64,000 nt of DNA from Omphiscola glabra. Taxonomy: Eukaryota; Mollusca; Gastropoda; Lymnaeidae. The notes under the pieces are model-generated. The model searched no databases, was not told the origin of the DNA, and saw nothing but the letters and a program-made list of their open reading frames with translations. Location: the NCBI GenBank assembly GCA_964017045.1, contig OZ024796.1, forward strand, positions 19,987,510 to 20,051,509. Direction: 5' to 3'. Position numbers and translations under genes: made by a program. Positions within the stretch are counted from its first letter, which is position 1. Each line of letters opens with the position of its first letter. This document shows positions 52,043 to 63,024 of the stretch, one piece after another.

Positions 52043-52846
52043 CTTTAACGGAATCATTAAATGGTCCGTCTAAAAGAATCCTTACACAAGAACAATTAAA
52101 GATAAAACCATTTAATACCGCCATGAACTCGACAACGATCGAAAGCTTCAAGGCCGCCCTGGCATCTGCTAGGGGCCGTTAGATTGGCAACATCGCTTCC
52201 CCAACCGTTGCACATATGCCAGTATATGGATGCAGCAACGTACAGAACCAGAACCAGAAATCAGTAGAATGTTGGAATAGTTGAGCGCACTTAAATGACG
52301 TAAAACTTGAATATAAATATCTAAATCTGTGACAGTGAATGTTATTGTGACTGTTATGACTATCCCCAGAAACCGATCTAAATTTTTTAAATATTTAATT
52401 TGTCGTGCCATGACCCCTACAAGATCGTCCCCTATCCAATCAAATGGCTTAGGGGCAAACAGCAGAGCGTGTTTTCCCAGGGGGGGGGGGCAAATGCCGT
52501 AAACGAGGTAATAAATCTAACACACCAAAGGCAAGTTGTTTTTTTTTAACGACTGCGGTAAACATAGCAAGTCAACAAAACGTTTACCGCGTTGAAAAAC
52601 ATTTAAATAAATCACTACGTTTACTGGGTAAGGCCATCAATATAATATAATTAACGGCAAAAAATACCCCCCCCCCCCGTGCCGTGTTGCACGGATTGCA
52701 CCGTCCGATTGCGCAGCCATACATTTTTGTCGCCCCCCCCCCGGACTACGCTTACGTAAAAATAATATATATAAATTAAATCATTATTTTAAATTATTTT
52801 AAAATAGAATGAAGGACCAGGTTGACACACATTTACGAGCGCATCC

Positions 52847-53116
52847 GGAAATTTGATCGAAAGAAATTTCGTCTACGGAAAATTGATCGATGGAAATTTG
52901 CTCGAATCTTTTTTTTTAGTTTACACGTTAAAATTTTGCGTCAAATTTCTTTTTAAACGCATTATTTTGTTTTACTATATAGTATAGTGCGTTCAAAAAG
53001 AAATTTGAAGAATATTTTAACATGTGAACGGAAAAAAAAGATTCGACCAAATTTCCGATCGATCAAATTCCGTCAATCAATTTTCTGTCAACGAAATTTC
53101 TTTCGATCAAATTTCC
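52847..53116. mobile_element. Palindromic element with iterated GAAATTTGATCGA arms
   Basis: Arms of about 120 bp, 52847-52965 and 52992-53116, are inverted copies with scattered differences. Each arm is made of GGAAATTTGATCGA-type units, then TCTTTTTTTT, CGTTAAAATTTTGCGTC-like text and an AAATTTCTTTTT stretch. The centre is ACTATATAGTATAGTG. No target duplication is evident, and there is no coding frame. Confidence 0.8.
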
Positions 53117-53149
53117 TGTTACCAGTTACGAGATCAACAAGCTGGCTTA

Positions 53150-53375
53150 CGCCGAAACAGATCAAACATATCAAACTGCAACACTACGAATCATTGTAGA
53201 ATAGTCCATAACATGGAACTCCCCACATACCTAAATTTTATCAACTACGAAAAGGCCTTTGATATCACGTAACAAAAAACCTTGTGGAAACTGCTCCGGC
53301 ATTATGGGGCACCAGTAAAACTAGTCAGGATCATTCGGGAGGTACACGAAGGTGGAATCACAGATGCCTTTAAAC
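53150..53375 (+). pseudogene. LINE reverse transcriptase fragment
   Basis: In plus-strand frames the text reads TATLRIIVE, then WNSPTYLNFINYEKAFD-like (one base-shift away), and LWKLLRHYGAPVKLVRIIRE. NFI(D)YEKAFD and LRHYGxP are standard reverse transcriptase palm text of non-LTR elements. Stops and shifts make it a relic. The piece at 54020-54180 may belong to the same insertion. Confidence 0.8.
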
Positions 53376-53471
53376 TTTAAAGTTGAAATATGAGTCAGAC
53401 AAGGATGTCTCTTGAACGCCTTTCTACTATTGCCCCTGACTGGATAGTGAAAAAAATCCAGAGTCTATCAC

Positions 53472-53822
53472 CAAACCCTTGTCGGACGCGTTCCATCCTC
53501 GGCCACGGACCTGGTGAGTCCCTAGCCGGACTCTTGCCGGAGGCACTCGATCCTCGGGCACGGACCTGGAGAGTCCCTAGCCGGACCCTTTCCAGAGGCA
53601 CTAGATCCTTGAGCACGGACCTGGTGAGTCCCTAGCCGGACCCTTGCCGGGGGCGCTCGATCCTTGGGCACGGACCTGGTGAGTCCCTCGCCGGACCCTT
53701 GCCGGGGGCGCTCCATCCTTGGCCACGGACCTGGTGAGTCCCTCGACGAACCCTTGCCGGGGGCGCTCGATCCTCGGGCCCGGACCTGGTGAGTCCCTCG
53801 CCGGACCCTTGCCGGGGGCGCT
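53472..53822. repeat. 55-bp GC-rich minisatellite, about 6.4 units
   Basis: The unit begins GGACCTGGTGAGTCCCTAGC, continues CGGACCCTTGCCGGGGGCGC and ends TCGATCCTTGGGCAC. The array sits between two LINE fragments and is far richer in G and C than the surroundings. The long open frames it produces in several registers are artefacts of the period. Confidence 0.93.
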
Positions 53823-54019
53823 CAGTTACCTCCTGAACTTCAATTATTTTTTTCCCTTGTCATTGTTATACTGTGGACTTATTTTAACAAGGAGAATCTA
53901 TCGTGGAAGTCGAAAAAGGGGGGGGGGGGAACACCATGACTTTACCGCACCGGGTGACACCAACCCTAGCTACGCAACTGGATAGGTCACACTAAGCGTA
54001 AACCCCCAGATAACATCAC

Positions 54020-54180
54020 CATAAATCCCTAACATGGAATTCACAGGGAAAAAGAAAGAGAGAAAGGTCTAAGACGCCAGCTAGTGGCAGACACACAAAG
54101 TATGGGATACACACGGAAGCACTGGAAACGAAAGCACGGAACCCAGATGAATGGAAAATTCTTGTACAGGGTGGGGTAAT
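54020..54180 (+). pseudogene. LINE C-terminal fragment
   Basis: Translation gives WNSQGKRKRER, KTPASGRHTKYG and, with a frame change, a GYTRKHWKR / DEWKILV pattern. GKRKRGRPKxTW followed by a W..L...DR..WR..V pattern is the usual end of such polymerase proteins. Confidence 0.65.
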
Positions 54181-54837
54181 AAAAGTGAGAACATCTCGTA
54201 AAATGTGATTTAATCACATAAAAGTAGTTTAACTATACCCTTACTAGATTAAATAGTTTACTGATTTACTTACTTACATATTGAACATGATTTCTGATTA
54301 GCTAAATATTTCGCCAAAAATGTATGAAGAATTATAATTAATTAAAGTATATTTTGAAATAACTCATATCATACGAGAAGTTCTCATTTTTATTGGCCAA
54401 CCTTTTTATACGTTTTGAACGGGGAAGGACGTTTTAAAGGTTTTGTGGGAGGCATTATGGCTTCTAGTGCCATACATAAACTGAATTTATTCCGTTTGTG
54501 GCGTGTCCCAGAGTAATCATTTAGCATACGCTTATAATCAACCCTTATATTGTACCAGTGATAAGCGTAAGTGAAGGGGTGCAGAAATTTAGGGTTCTAA
54601 TGATAGTCGCTTAAATTCAAAATGCATGGGTGCATTTTGGCACATACTTGAATTTGCGTTTTTTTCCCAGACAATTTTGAGGTTGCATTTCAAAATTTCG
54701 GTTGGTGAGTGTCGAAATTAGCCATAATAATGAATATAGACATCTTAAATTCCGCACCAGTGTGATGTAAACTATATTCATACTAGATGTGTCACCCTTG
54801 AGGGTAAGCGTTTGCCCTAGCTTAATATCACCTATTA

Positions 54838-55005
54838 CAGTGGTCGGCAAACTCGTTAGTGAAAAGAGCCAAACATCACCAGAAAGACTATTAAAACATT
54901 TATTGAGAGCCAAATTTCTTTCCAAGAACATGTCAAGTCAAGAACAATGTTTTTCGGGGTCAAACTGATTTATTACCGACTGGCCGAGCGGTTTGCCGAC
55001 CTTTA
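54838..55005. mobile_element. OC1-like hAT element, copy 2
   Basis: The left end CAGTGGTCGGCAAACTCGTT is followed by AGTGAAAAGAGCCAAACATC, as in OC1 consensus; the right end reads GGTTTGCCGACC with a decayed tip. It is inverted relative to the copy at 405. No clean target duplication. Confidence 0.75.
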
Positions 55006-57551
55006 TAATATTATCATTATCTTTATAGTCCACAGAAAATTTTTGAAAAATTAAAAATACAAGTAGGAATTTTATAACATATCTGAATTTAGTTATGCAA
55101 CATTCTACACCTAAATGCAGAGCAATGGAAGATATCCTATTTTAAAAATGTAGGGGTCAGTTAACCTTAGAACCATCGTGTGCACCCAGCAACCCTTACG
55201 ATGCTGGGTGCCTCGGATATTTTAGGGGTTTAAATTGTGATGAGGATATTTTTATTAATTATCATATTTCAATGCAGGGTGCAAAAGGGGAAAAGGGGGG
55301 GGGGGGGCAAATCGGAAAAGTGCTTGACCTGCTTGTGTTAGGTAAAAAAAAAAATTATATTACTAAAAAAATAGTAATATGGCTTTTATTTTATTTTTAA
55401 ATTTTTTGGTGGGTCAGCTACTTAATTAATAAATGAATTTTCCACGCAAAAAAATAAATAATAAAAAGGGTTCCATCACTAAAAACCACTGCAAACATGA
55501 TTTTTTTTATGCTGAATGCGAATGGCAAAAAACAACTTCCTTATAATAATTAGACTACCTTTTCTAAATATTTCCAAATTCAAAACGAAAAAAAACTTAA
55601 TTAGAAAGGTCTATCCATTATTATGGGTTTAGAAAACTGGTCATTTTTATAATTCGTATATGAACGGCATAACTATTCCAAGAAGACATGAGTTGTTTAC
55701 AAAAGACATTATGTATTTTTTAATGTGTGATTTTTATCTAAGAGAAATAGTATGGAAATAAAGTATATATTTCCCAATATTCAGTTGATTGAAATGTTTA
55801 TTTGTAATTTACAATATTTTTCTGATAAATTACAAATTGCCTCTTAGATATACTTTAAAAACATTTTTTTTTTTACCAAATCCACAAAATGTATTTTAAA
55901 TTGAACAAAATAAGAACTTTTTCTAAAACGAGTACCAACAAATTTTTTTTATAGAAATGATAATCGAGATGCTAGTTCACAAAAATCTTTTTTTTTTTTT
56001 TTTTTTTTTTTTAAAGTTTGAAAAAAAATTTGTTCAAATAGATGGGGCATAATAAATATAGGCTATGTAATTTTTAACCTCTGCTATGCAGGAAACATTG
56101 TTACAATGTTTTCGATATAATAATTGATGAAATGTTCACTTTAAATTCTTAATTTAAAAAAATAATATCATTTTTAAAGATTCTATTTTATATAACTCAA
56201 AACACATTGAATCGATTAAATTTATTTATTTTTTAAAGAATAATGCCATCATACAATTTATAATTAGCACCTATCCCTGTTTTAAAAGTGATGCTTTTAT
56301 GATAAAATATAATTTGAAAATAGATTGCGCATGATTGAGACTTATCAATAACTTATTATTAATGTTGTAGACTGTAGACCTTTTTTATTGATGTAAAGGT
56401 ATTAAATACAGTGTTATTGAAATTTTAAAAACTACCGATATATTATGCGAACTACAGAAAGTAAGACAGGTGCTTATAATCTTGTGCGGTCAGTAAGATA
56501 TTATGAATCGAATACTGTAAGCCTTAAATAAGTTTGTCTTTATATGCGGATCATCAAATAGGCCTATATCTAATTTTGCGATATTTCATGAATTCCACAA
56601 ATTATAGTCGGTTAAAGGCACCAGCTACTATTTTTTTAAAACTTTTTTTTGAAAACACTATAGTCGTTTTTAATTAAAAAAAAAATATAATCGATATATT
56701 GTTGTACACATTTTGCTCCGGAGGGGGGGGGGGGGTTCCCCCACTCTAACTCTAAGTTTGCTATCATCAGGCTTCGCCCCGGGCGCAACTTCCCCTCCCA
56801 CGGCCCGGCCTATCAAATGATATGTTTATCAGTTATTTACTAAAGGCTCACAATTTCTATACATAGAGGAATAGGCTACATAAATATCCAAGTAGGCTTA
56901 GTAGGCTTACTTCAACATTTGCCGAAATAAAAAGGCATATACTGTGTATACGTTAAACTGATTCTAAAAATTTTGCGAACACGTCAAGATAGCGGGAGTA
57001 GTACTTTCACATACGTGATGTACGTCTAAATAGCCATCACCTTTTCTTACGTATGACATGATCCTCCACTAGGAATTTGAGGAGCATCATAATAATAATA
57101 CGTCTCGGCTTTATTGTTAAACGAAGCTTTAGCCTTTAATGGAGCAAAGTTATCTGTGTTCGCATAAGCAGAACTGTAATTTTCGTCGACTGGATTCTAG
57201 TCGAGACCGAGGGAAATTCATTACTCTCTCTCCGACACTGGCGACAGCAGCTGTTTTCAGTTGTCCACGACACTCACCGCAAATTACAGACTAACTGTAA
57301 CAATTGTAATTGTTTATTATTGTATTACTGCTATACTAGGATGCTTTTTAAGTATTATTTACGTAAACACTGTTGAGTTTAACAATAAGTAGTAGACATT
57401 CATTAATAATTAATAATATGATTATAATTAATAAGTTATAAGCGTCGATTAATCGTGTAGTTATAGTAATTAATAAAAGTTATCATTAAATGAGTAATGT
57501 CAATGTTACTATGTTACATGTCATAATGGAATGAATGCCATTACAATATAC
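55006..57551. other. Intergenic, no gene seen
   Basis: AT-rich with G and T homopolymers (55297-55307, T30 near 55989-56012, 56726-56735). A purine/CpG richer patch lies at 57040-57300 with no frame. I recognise nothing coding. Confidence 0.5.
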
Positions 57552-57817
57552 GGCTAATTTTGAAAGATGGGTACATGACGTCATTTGCGTGGTTTGTTAT
57601 GTTGCTGATGACTTTGACTTTAGGGTTCAGGTTAGGTTTAGGGATAGATTAAGGGTTCAGGTTAGGCTTAGGGATAGATTTAGGGTTCAGGTTAGGCTTA
57701 GGGATACATTTAGGAAATATTTTCATTATTTTTAAGTTTTATTCTTAATTTTACGGGTTGTGTCAACCAAGATGGCGGCCATGGTAAAAAACGTGGGCCC
57801 ATGTCTCAAAATTTACC
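57552..57817. mobile_element. TTTAGGG-core element, copy 4
   Basis: Ends are GGCTAATTTTGAAAGATGGG and, inverted, GGTAAATTTTGAGACATGGG. A perfect 8-bp duplication CAATATAC lies at 57544-57551 and 57818-57825. The core has three or four units of the TTTAGGGTTCAGG / TTAGGCTTAGGGATAGA type and AAGATGGCGGCCATGG. At 266 bp it is the longest of the four copies. Confidence 0.92.
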
Positions 57818-57956
57818 CAATATACAATTCAATACGAGTAGGACACTAATAAGAAGCATATGCTGCAGACATGTTATAGTATATAAGTTATAAGGCCTAA
57901 CAATATAAATCCTAATCAGAGTAGGTACTTTGTGTGTGACAGAAATTTTAAATAGG

Positions 57957-58770
57957 AAGTGTCTACACGTCCGGCGCGCCGGACTTTTTATCCCCTGCAC
58001 TAAACGTCCGGACTTTTTAGTGCGGGAGCTATACGTCCGGCGACCAAGTCACATGACCCCCGTAACAAACCCTATTTCTCAGTACTGACCTAGTTTTAAG
58101 ATAAGGCTGATCAATATGAACCAGTGTGGTCTTGTGGTAGAGTAGACGCTTAGCGACTTTACGATATGTGATAGGTTAATGGATTGGGATCGAATTCCAC
58201 CCTTTTTTTCTTATTATTTTAATTAAAAGTATATTTTATATTTAATTTATTATGTTTCTTTGTAACAGTAGTCAGAGCTTTATGAGATGTTTAACCAATT
58301 TAAAGGACTTTTTTTTTTTGTTGAGTCGGAATCAAATAGTAATACTAGTACGTCTACTAATCTACTACTTACTAGTTAGTTAGTTAGTTAAGTATAGGCC
58401 GACTAGTTTAATATTCACAGTCAAATGCTTAGTTTATGTATCTCATAGTCATAGCATATGAATATATTAACATTTTCAGTATTTATTTATTATCTAGGGA
58501 TCGTCTGACTAATATAATATATAATTACTGTACACAATATTGGAATATCATATGCAAATCAACTATTTTGCCGGCGACCTCTTGTCACATGACCTGACGG
58601 AATAATAACACCTACTAGTCGTCCGGCGGTCACATGACATATCTTCCACTAGCGGTCACTAGCTCGCCGGAAAAATTTCTCCAACTAGGCGTCCGGCGGT
58701 CATGTGACTTGGTCGCCGGACCTTTTATCTCCCGCACTAAACGTCCGGCGCGCCGGACGTGTAGACACTG
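57957..58770. mobile_element. Long inverted-repeat element with GTCCGGCGCGCCGGAC tips
   Basis: Left AAGTGTCTACACGTCCGGCG and right CGCCGGACGTGTAGACACTG are inverted copies; homology continues for roughly 90-110 bp with one indel and may extend a few bases beyond both ends. Each tip holds the 16-bp palindrome GTCCGGCGCGCCGGAC. Inside the right half, several GTCCGGCGGTCACATGAC-like units repeat. A tRNA-like SINE (58085-58287) lies inside. No protein frame; no clear target duplication. Confidence 0.8.
58085..58287 (+). mobile_element. tRNA-derived SINE, copy 2
   Basis: GTGGTCTTGTGGTAGAGTAG carries an A-box-like TTGTGGTAGAGTAG, and GGGATCGAATTCCACC (about 58186-58201) holds a B box. An AT-rich body follows. 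It matches the minus-strand copy at 50771-50968, including the region before the tRNA-like head. Confidence 0.75.
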
Positions 58771-58789
58771 CCTTTTAAATGTTGCCATT

Positions 58790-60600
58790 CATAAATGATA
58801 CATCATTTTAAAGGGCTAGCTATAGGCTATAACTTATAGCATAAGAATTATAACTACTATAAGCTTTATAAAAACATCAATTTCATCTTTCTATCTTAAA
58901 AAACATCAATTTCATCTTTCTATCTTTCATAGAAGTGGAGTTATGATTTTTTTTGTGAATTTTTTTTAACCCCCTTCTTTATCTTTGTCTTTGTATTTAA
59001 CGTGTGACTGACTTTTCAAATTTCTGCCTTTTTTTGCCCAAAACTTTTTTATTTTAAAAGATAAGGCTACCAGATTTTCAGGAAAAATTCTCAGTGCATT
59101 ATACAACACAATAAACAACAAAACTTTTACATAACATCAAAACATTTAATTTTTTATAATTTTATTTGAGAGTATGTTACAAAAAAGCGTGAACAGAAAG
59201 ATAGAAAAAAATATTTTTTAAAATGAAAAAACAAAAAACATAACAAAGGTAAGTAGATGTCTTTATTTTTACAATTAAATTGAATGGATAAGATTATAAA
59301 TAAAAACTACCTATATCACCAAAAAGATTAATACGAGGATACCAGCAATGGGGTATGGTATTACAGTTTAAAAGATGGGGATGTTCTGCCTGTCATTTTG
59401 TATTTAGACTGCTCTTCAAACTGCTTGGTCTTGTTGATAAATCCACAATCTCTCTTTGATATACTGTATTATACTTTGTCTTTGTCCAAACATGCCTCCT
59501 TGACAATGGAATGAGTTCTTTACGTATAGATAATTAAAAATTTCTCCTGTGTCTGAATGAAACCTTCAAATAACATCTAATCATATCCTGAATATACACA
59601 ATTTCTTATTGCTTTTAAAAATGTTAATCAAGTTTTTTGTTAAGTAAAATTTCTTTTACTTATTTTATTAGAAATATTAAATATTTGTCCAAGTCCATGA
59701 TGTAGGCTAGGCCTAATTTTAGTAATAATATTCTCCTAGACTTATACTTATAAAATGTGTAATGTCACTATAATGACAGAAGTATAATTATTATCATTAC
59801 TATTATCAAACTATTACTGTGTCAATAAAGAAGAACTGATAAAATGTGTAGGCATACACTCACAAAATTATTAGCATTAACTGATTCTATGACTACCGGT
59901 ACTTATTATTTAATTATTTATGTTAATAAAGGTACAAAACTATTCCAAAAATTAACCCAACTACACAAAGTAAAATTAATAAAAAAATCTTTAACTTATT
60001 GGGTTGTATTAATTTCTAACAATATTATTAAAATATAAACTGTTTCTTATTCATTAACCGATTAGTGTTCCACGGATTTTCAAAGATGAACAATAATAAA
60101 CATATTTTTATATCTTTATATTAAAGTAATAGGGAGAGCCATTTCAGACAACCCAAGTTTTTTTGTGAAGTGGGATAACTGGTAACAACTGACAATTTCA
60201 TTGAAATTTTAAAATGCATAACTTTATTTTGAGATTGCTTTTATTAACGAAACAAAGTTATTCCTCTTTGTGAATTTATCAAGCAGTATTATGTTAAACC
60301 ACAATGTATTACGACTTTACATTAAAAAGTAATACGCTATTAAAGTACACAACGATACAAAAGAATAAATTTGTTGACAGTCTCAAAATACACCATAATG
60401 CAATAAGCAAATATGATATCGCTGTGTTTGGAAAAATATGCGCTCTACGTGATAGATGACAAAACAATTTTTTATTAGAAAACTGTGACGTAAAACGCAA
60501 AACAACGAAGTCCTCCCCAAGCTGAATGTAAAATGGCCCCAACAGTTTTTGCGTCATTTTTCGGTATGCGCAGACCACATGCGCGTGAGAGTTTTAAAGT
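58790..60600. other. Intergenic, no gene seen
   Basis: AT-rich sequence with only short frames and a duplicated AACATCAATTTCATCTTTCT block at 58873-58922. Confidence 0.5.
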
Positions 60601-60607
60601 CCCTAAT

Positions 60608-61258
60608 CAGAGCCATTATGCGGGCCCTGCAACCCCTGTGGCTGCAGGACATTTATGAGGCCCACAAAAATTGGTTAAATTGACACTTGACGGTCACTTC
60701 TGTTTTGCTGTGTAATTGCACCACCTTTTTTGACACAGCCACCATCTTTATTGCTGTGACGGCAGATGTGTCATAAAAAGTATTGCAAAAAACATGGGGG
60801 CGAAAATGGAGAGGGGAAAGAGAGTGTTTTAGCTACTTTCAGAGGCAATTGAAAATGATAAAAGTGGATTATTTTTTTAAAGAAAAACATTAAAAAGAAG
60901 ACTTTTTAAAATGTTTCCATAAAAATGATAATATTAAAGAACATTTAATAATTAATTTTAAAAAGTGAAAAACTTTTTTGGAATAAATTAACCTCAATTG
61001 GAAATATTACCTTAATTAAAAATACATTCCATTAGTGTATTCATTTAAGAAAAATTAGTTTTAACTCTAGTAACAATCCATGAATCAAAAAAAGGGGAGT
61101 TCACAGAAACTCGGGGGTTAAACTGACAAGGGGTGGGGGGTGTAAATTTAAACTGTAAATAATCAACTTGGAATGCAAAGGGCTCAAAACGGAAAAGTGT
61201 CATGGGGCTCAAAACCAAAAAGTGGCAGATGGTCTCTAAAAATCATGCAATGGCTCTG
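60608..61258. mobile_element. Possible hAT-type element with CAGAGCCATT ends
   Basis: CAGAGCCATTATG at the left and CATGCAATGGCTCTG at the right form a short inverted repeat, and the match runs outward over AAT/ATT. GGCTCAAAAC blocks repeat near the right end. The 651-bp interior has no coding frame. Flanking 8-mers share only the last four bases (TAAT). Confidence 0.5.
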
Positions 61259-61856
61259 ATTATAATTGAAGCATGTGGGGATGTAGGCTGCCTGGTGCTA
61301 CTAGCATCTTAGCTTACTATAAGTAGATTCTATTATCATAATAAATTAATTGGCTGTTTACACCTCAGCAAAACCATAGACTTTGTGGCCAATGTTTTAC
61401 CTCCACTGTAAACCTAGCAATAATTGGTTTCCATGGTAAGTGCTATTTGAAGGATAAAGCTTGATGTCTCACAGAGACCCTTGCTGAATTCAAGTGTTTA
61501 ACAAGATTACCGTGCCAATATTTCAAGGGTTTTTTGGTGAGAGATTGTTCCATGGCTGGGGATGAGTTAGCGCATTTTAGCCATGACAAAGCTATTTCAA
61601 GGTTGGCTAATCACAGCTTACACTTTAACAGATAAAAATAATTTTTTTAAATGGCACTTTACTAAAAAAAATGGGTTTCAAATCCCCGTCTTAAATTATC
61701 AGTTTCTGTAACATATTTGGACTTGGAGATATTGATATTAATATTTACCCCCTTACCAATTTTCCTTGAATTATGTTAATATTCTAATGCCTCACTCCCC
61801 TTTCAGCACACATTTTACTGCATTTTCCATTTAAAAAAACAGGCCAATGGTATTAT

Positions 61857-61920
61857 TTTGCAGTGGTGTACACAGGCCAAAGCCTATGGTTTTGCTAGGT
61901 ACACTGCTGTGGTGTATCTA
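61857..61920 (+). repeat. GCGGTGTACGCAGG repeat, copy 4
   Basis: TTTGCAGTGGTGTACACAGG is followed by AGCCTATGGTTTTGCTAGGT and ACACTGCTGTGGTGTA, the same order as at 50970-51080 with CpG sites changed to TpG or CpA. Confidence 0.7.
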
Positions 61921-62329
61921 GTGCAAATAGCCTACTTGGTAAAGTATCGCTAATTTCACATTGTTGAAATCTAAATAGTGAACTCAATTAATTAGATGTG
62001 TTATGGCAGAGCCTAAAGTTTAGTCAGTTCCTGAATCCGCTGAGTATTTGGTACTTGAGGAGAGGCATTTTCGGCCCACTGCAGAGTTTCTTTTCATGGA
62101 AGTGGGTGGCAAAAAGTTTGGCCTGCTCCGAGCGGCCTTAATCCTAGCTACATCACTGCTCAACAGGATCCCAAAAAATATCAAAATGTTGCTTGAACTA
62201 AATAATTAAAAAAAAGGCTTGATGATCAGAAATTATATTTAAATAATAAAACTGCACATTGGAGATTTTAGTAGACTTATAGATGTCAGAAACAGGCTAA
62301 GGGTCATGACAACATGTTGTCGTTAATGT

Positions 62330-62782
62330 GTAAGAGTCTGGTAGTGGCAACCAATGCAGATGATTCTCTTTATGCAGCTATTGAGGAAGCTGGTCCTTGG
62401 CAAACATTTCGACCCAGCTGTCTCGTAAATTATTATATATAATAATCTGTATAAATCCCAATTAGAGGGCGTCAGATGCTTCTACAGGATGGGGGGTGGG
62501 GGAAGATTTTAGGACGTAAATATACCATTCCAACTCCTGGGAAAGTCAACTGCTGACACTCTGAGAGCAGCATTACTGGCCGACCAGAAGTCCTTTGGCT
62601 GGGGTGGCCTTCGTTGGTACCCGATCAAGTGGGTGCTGGCATGGGCTGCCCTGGCCAAGGGTGATCTCCAACATGCTGCTTCGCGGCCCGATATTCGGGC
62701 TAAGGGGTAGCTCCGGGGAGGGCATAAAGATCTTGGTTCTAGCTCGATGGCTCGCTCACGCCATTTTCTAATGTAAAATTGT
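62330..62782 (+). repeat. GC-rich dispersed repeat, copy C
   Basis: Third copy of the family at 25590 and 26345, same orientation. Blocks AATTAGAGGGCGTCAGATGC, AACTCCTGGGAAAGTCAACT, TGAGAGCAGCATTACTGGCC and GATCTCCAACATGCTGCTTC match copy B. Its right end runs straight into the 35-bp minisatellite. Confidence 0.8.
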
Positions 62783-63024
62783 GTTATCCCATGTCAACTG
62801 CCAGGGGAGAATTGCCGTTATCCCATGTCAATTGGCAGGGGAGAATTGCTGTTATCCCATGTCAACTGGCAGGGGAGAATTGCTGTTATCCCATGTCAAC
62901 TGGCCAGGGGAGAATTGCTGTTATCCCATGTCATCTGGCCAGGGGAGAATTGCTGTTATCCCATGTCAACTGGCCAGGGGAGAATTGCTGTTATCCCATG
63001 TCAACTGGCCAGGGGAGAATTGCT
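62783..63024. repeat. 34-35-bp minisatellite, seven units
   Basis: The unit is GTTATCCCATGTCAACTGGC followed by CAGGGGAGAATTGCT. Seven units are nearly identical, the first three being one base shorter or slightly different. It begins immediately after dispersed repeat copy C. Confidence 0.95.

Noticed and set aside
53390..53985. Several GC-rich open frames
   Set aside because: They follow the 55-bp array in different registers and are not proteins.
58126..58201. Possible functional tRNA gene
   Set aside because: The head has A- and B-box likeness but no convincing cloverleaf, and an AT-rich SINE body follows; a second copy shows the same.
61862..62158. Possible element with CAGTGGTGTA and CTACATCACTG ends
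   Set aside because: The tips are similar to the CAGTGGCGTAG family, but the flanking 8-mers do not match and the left tip belongs to another repeat.
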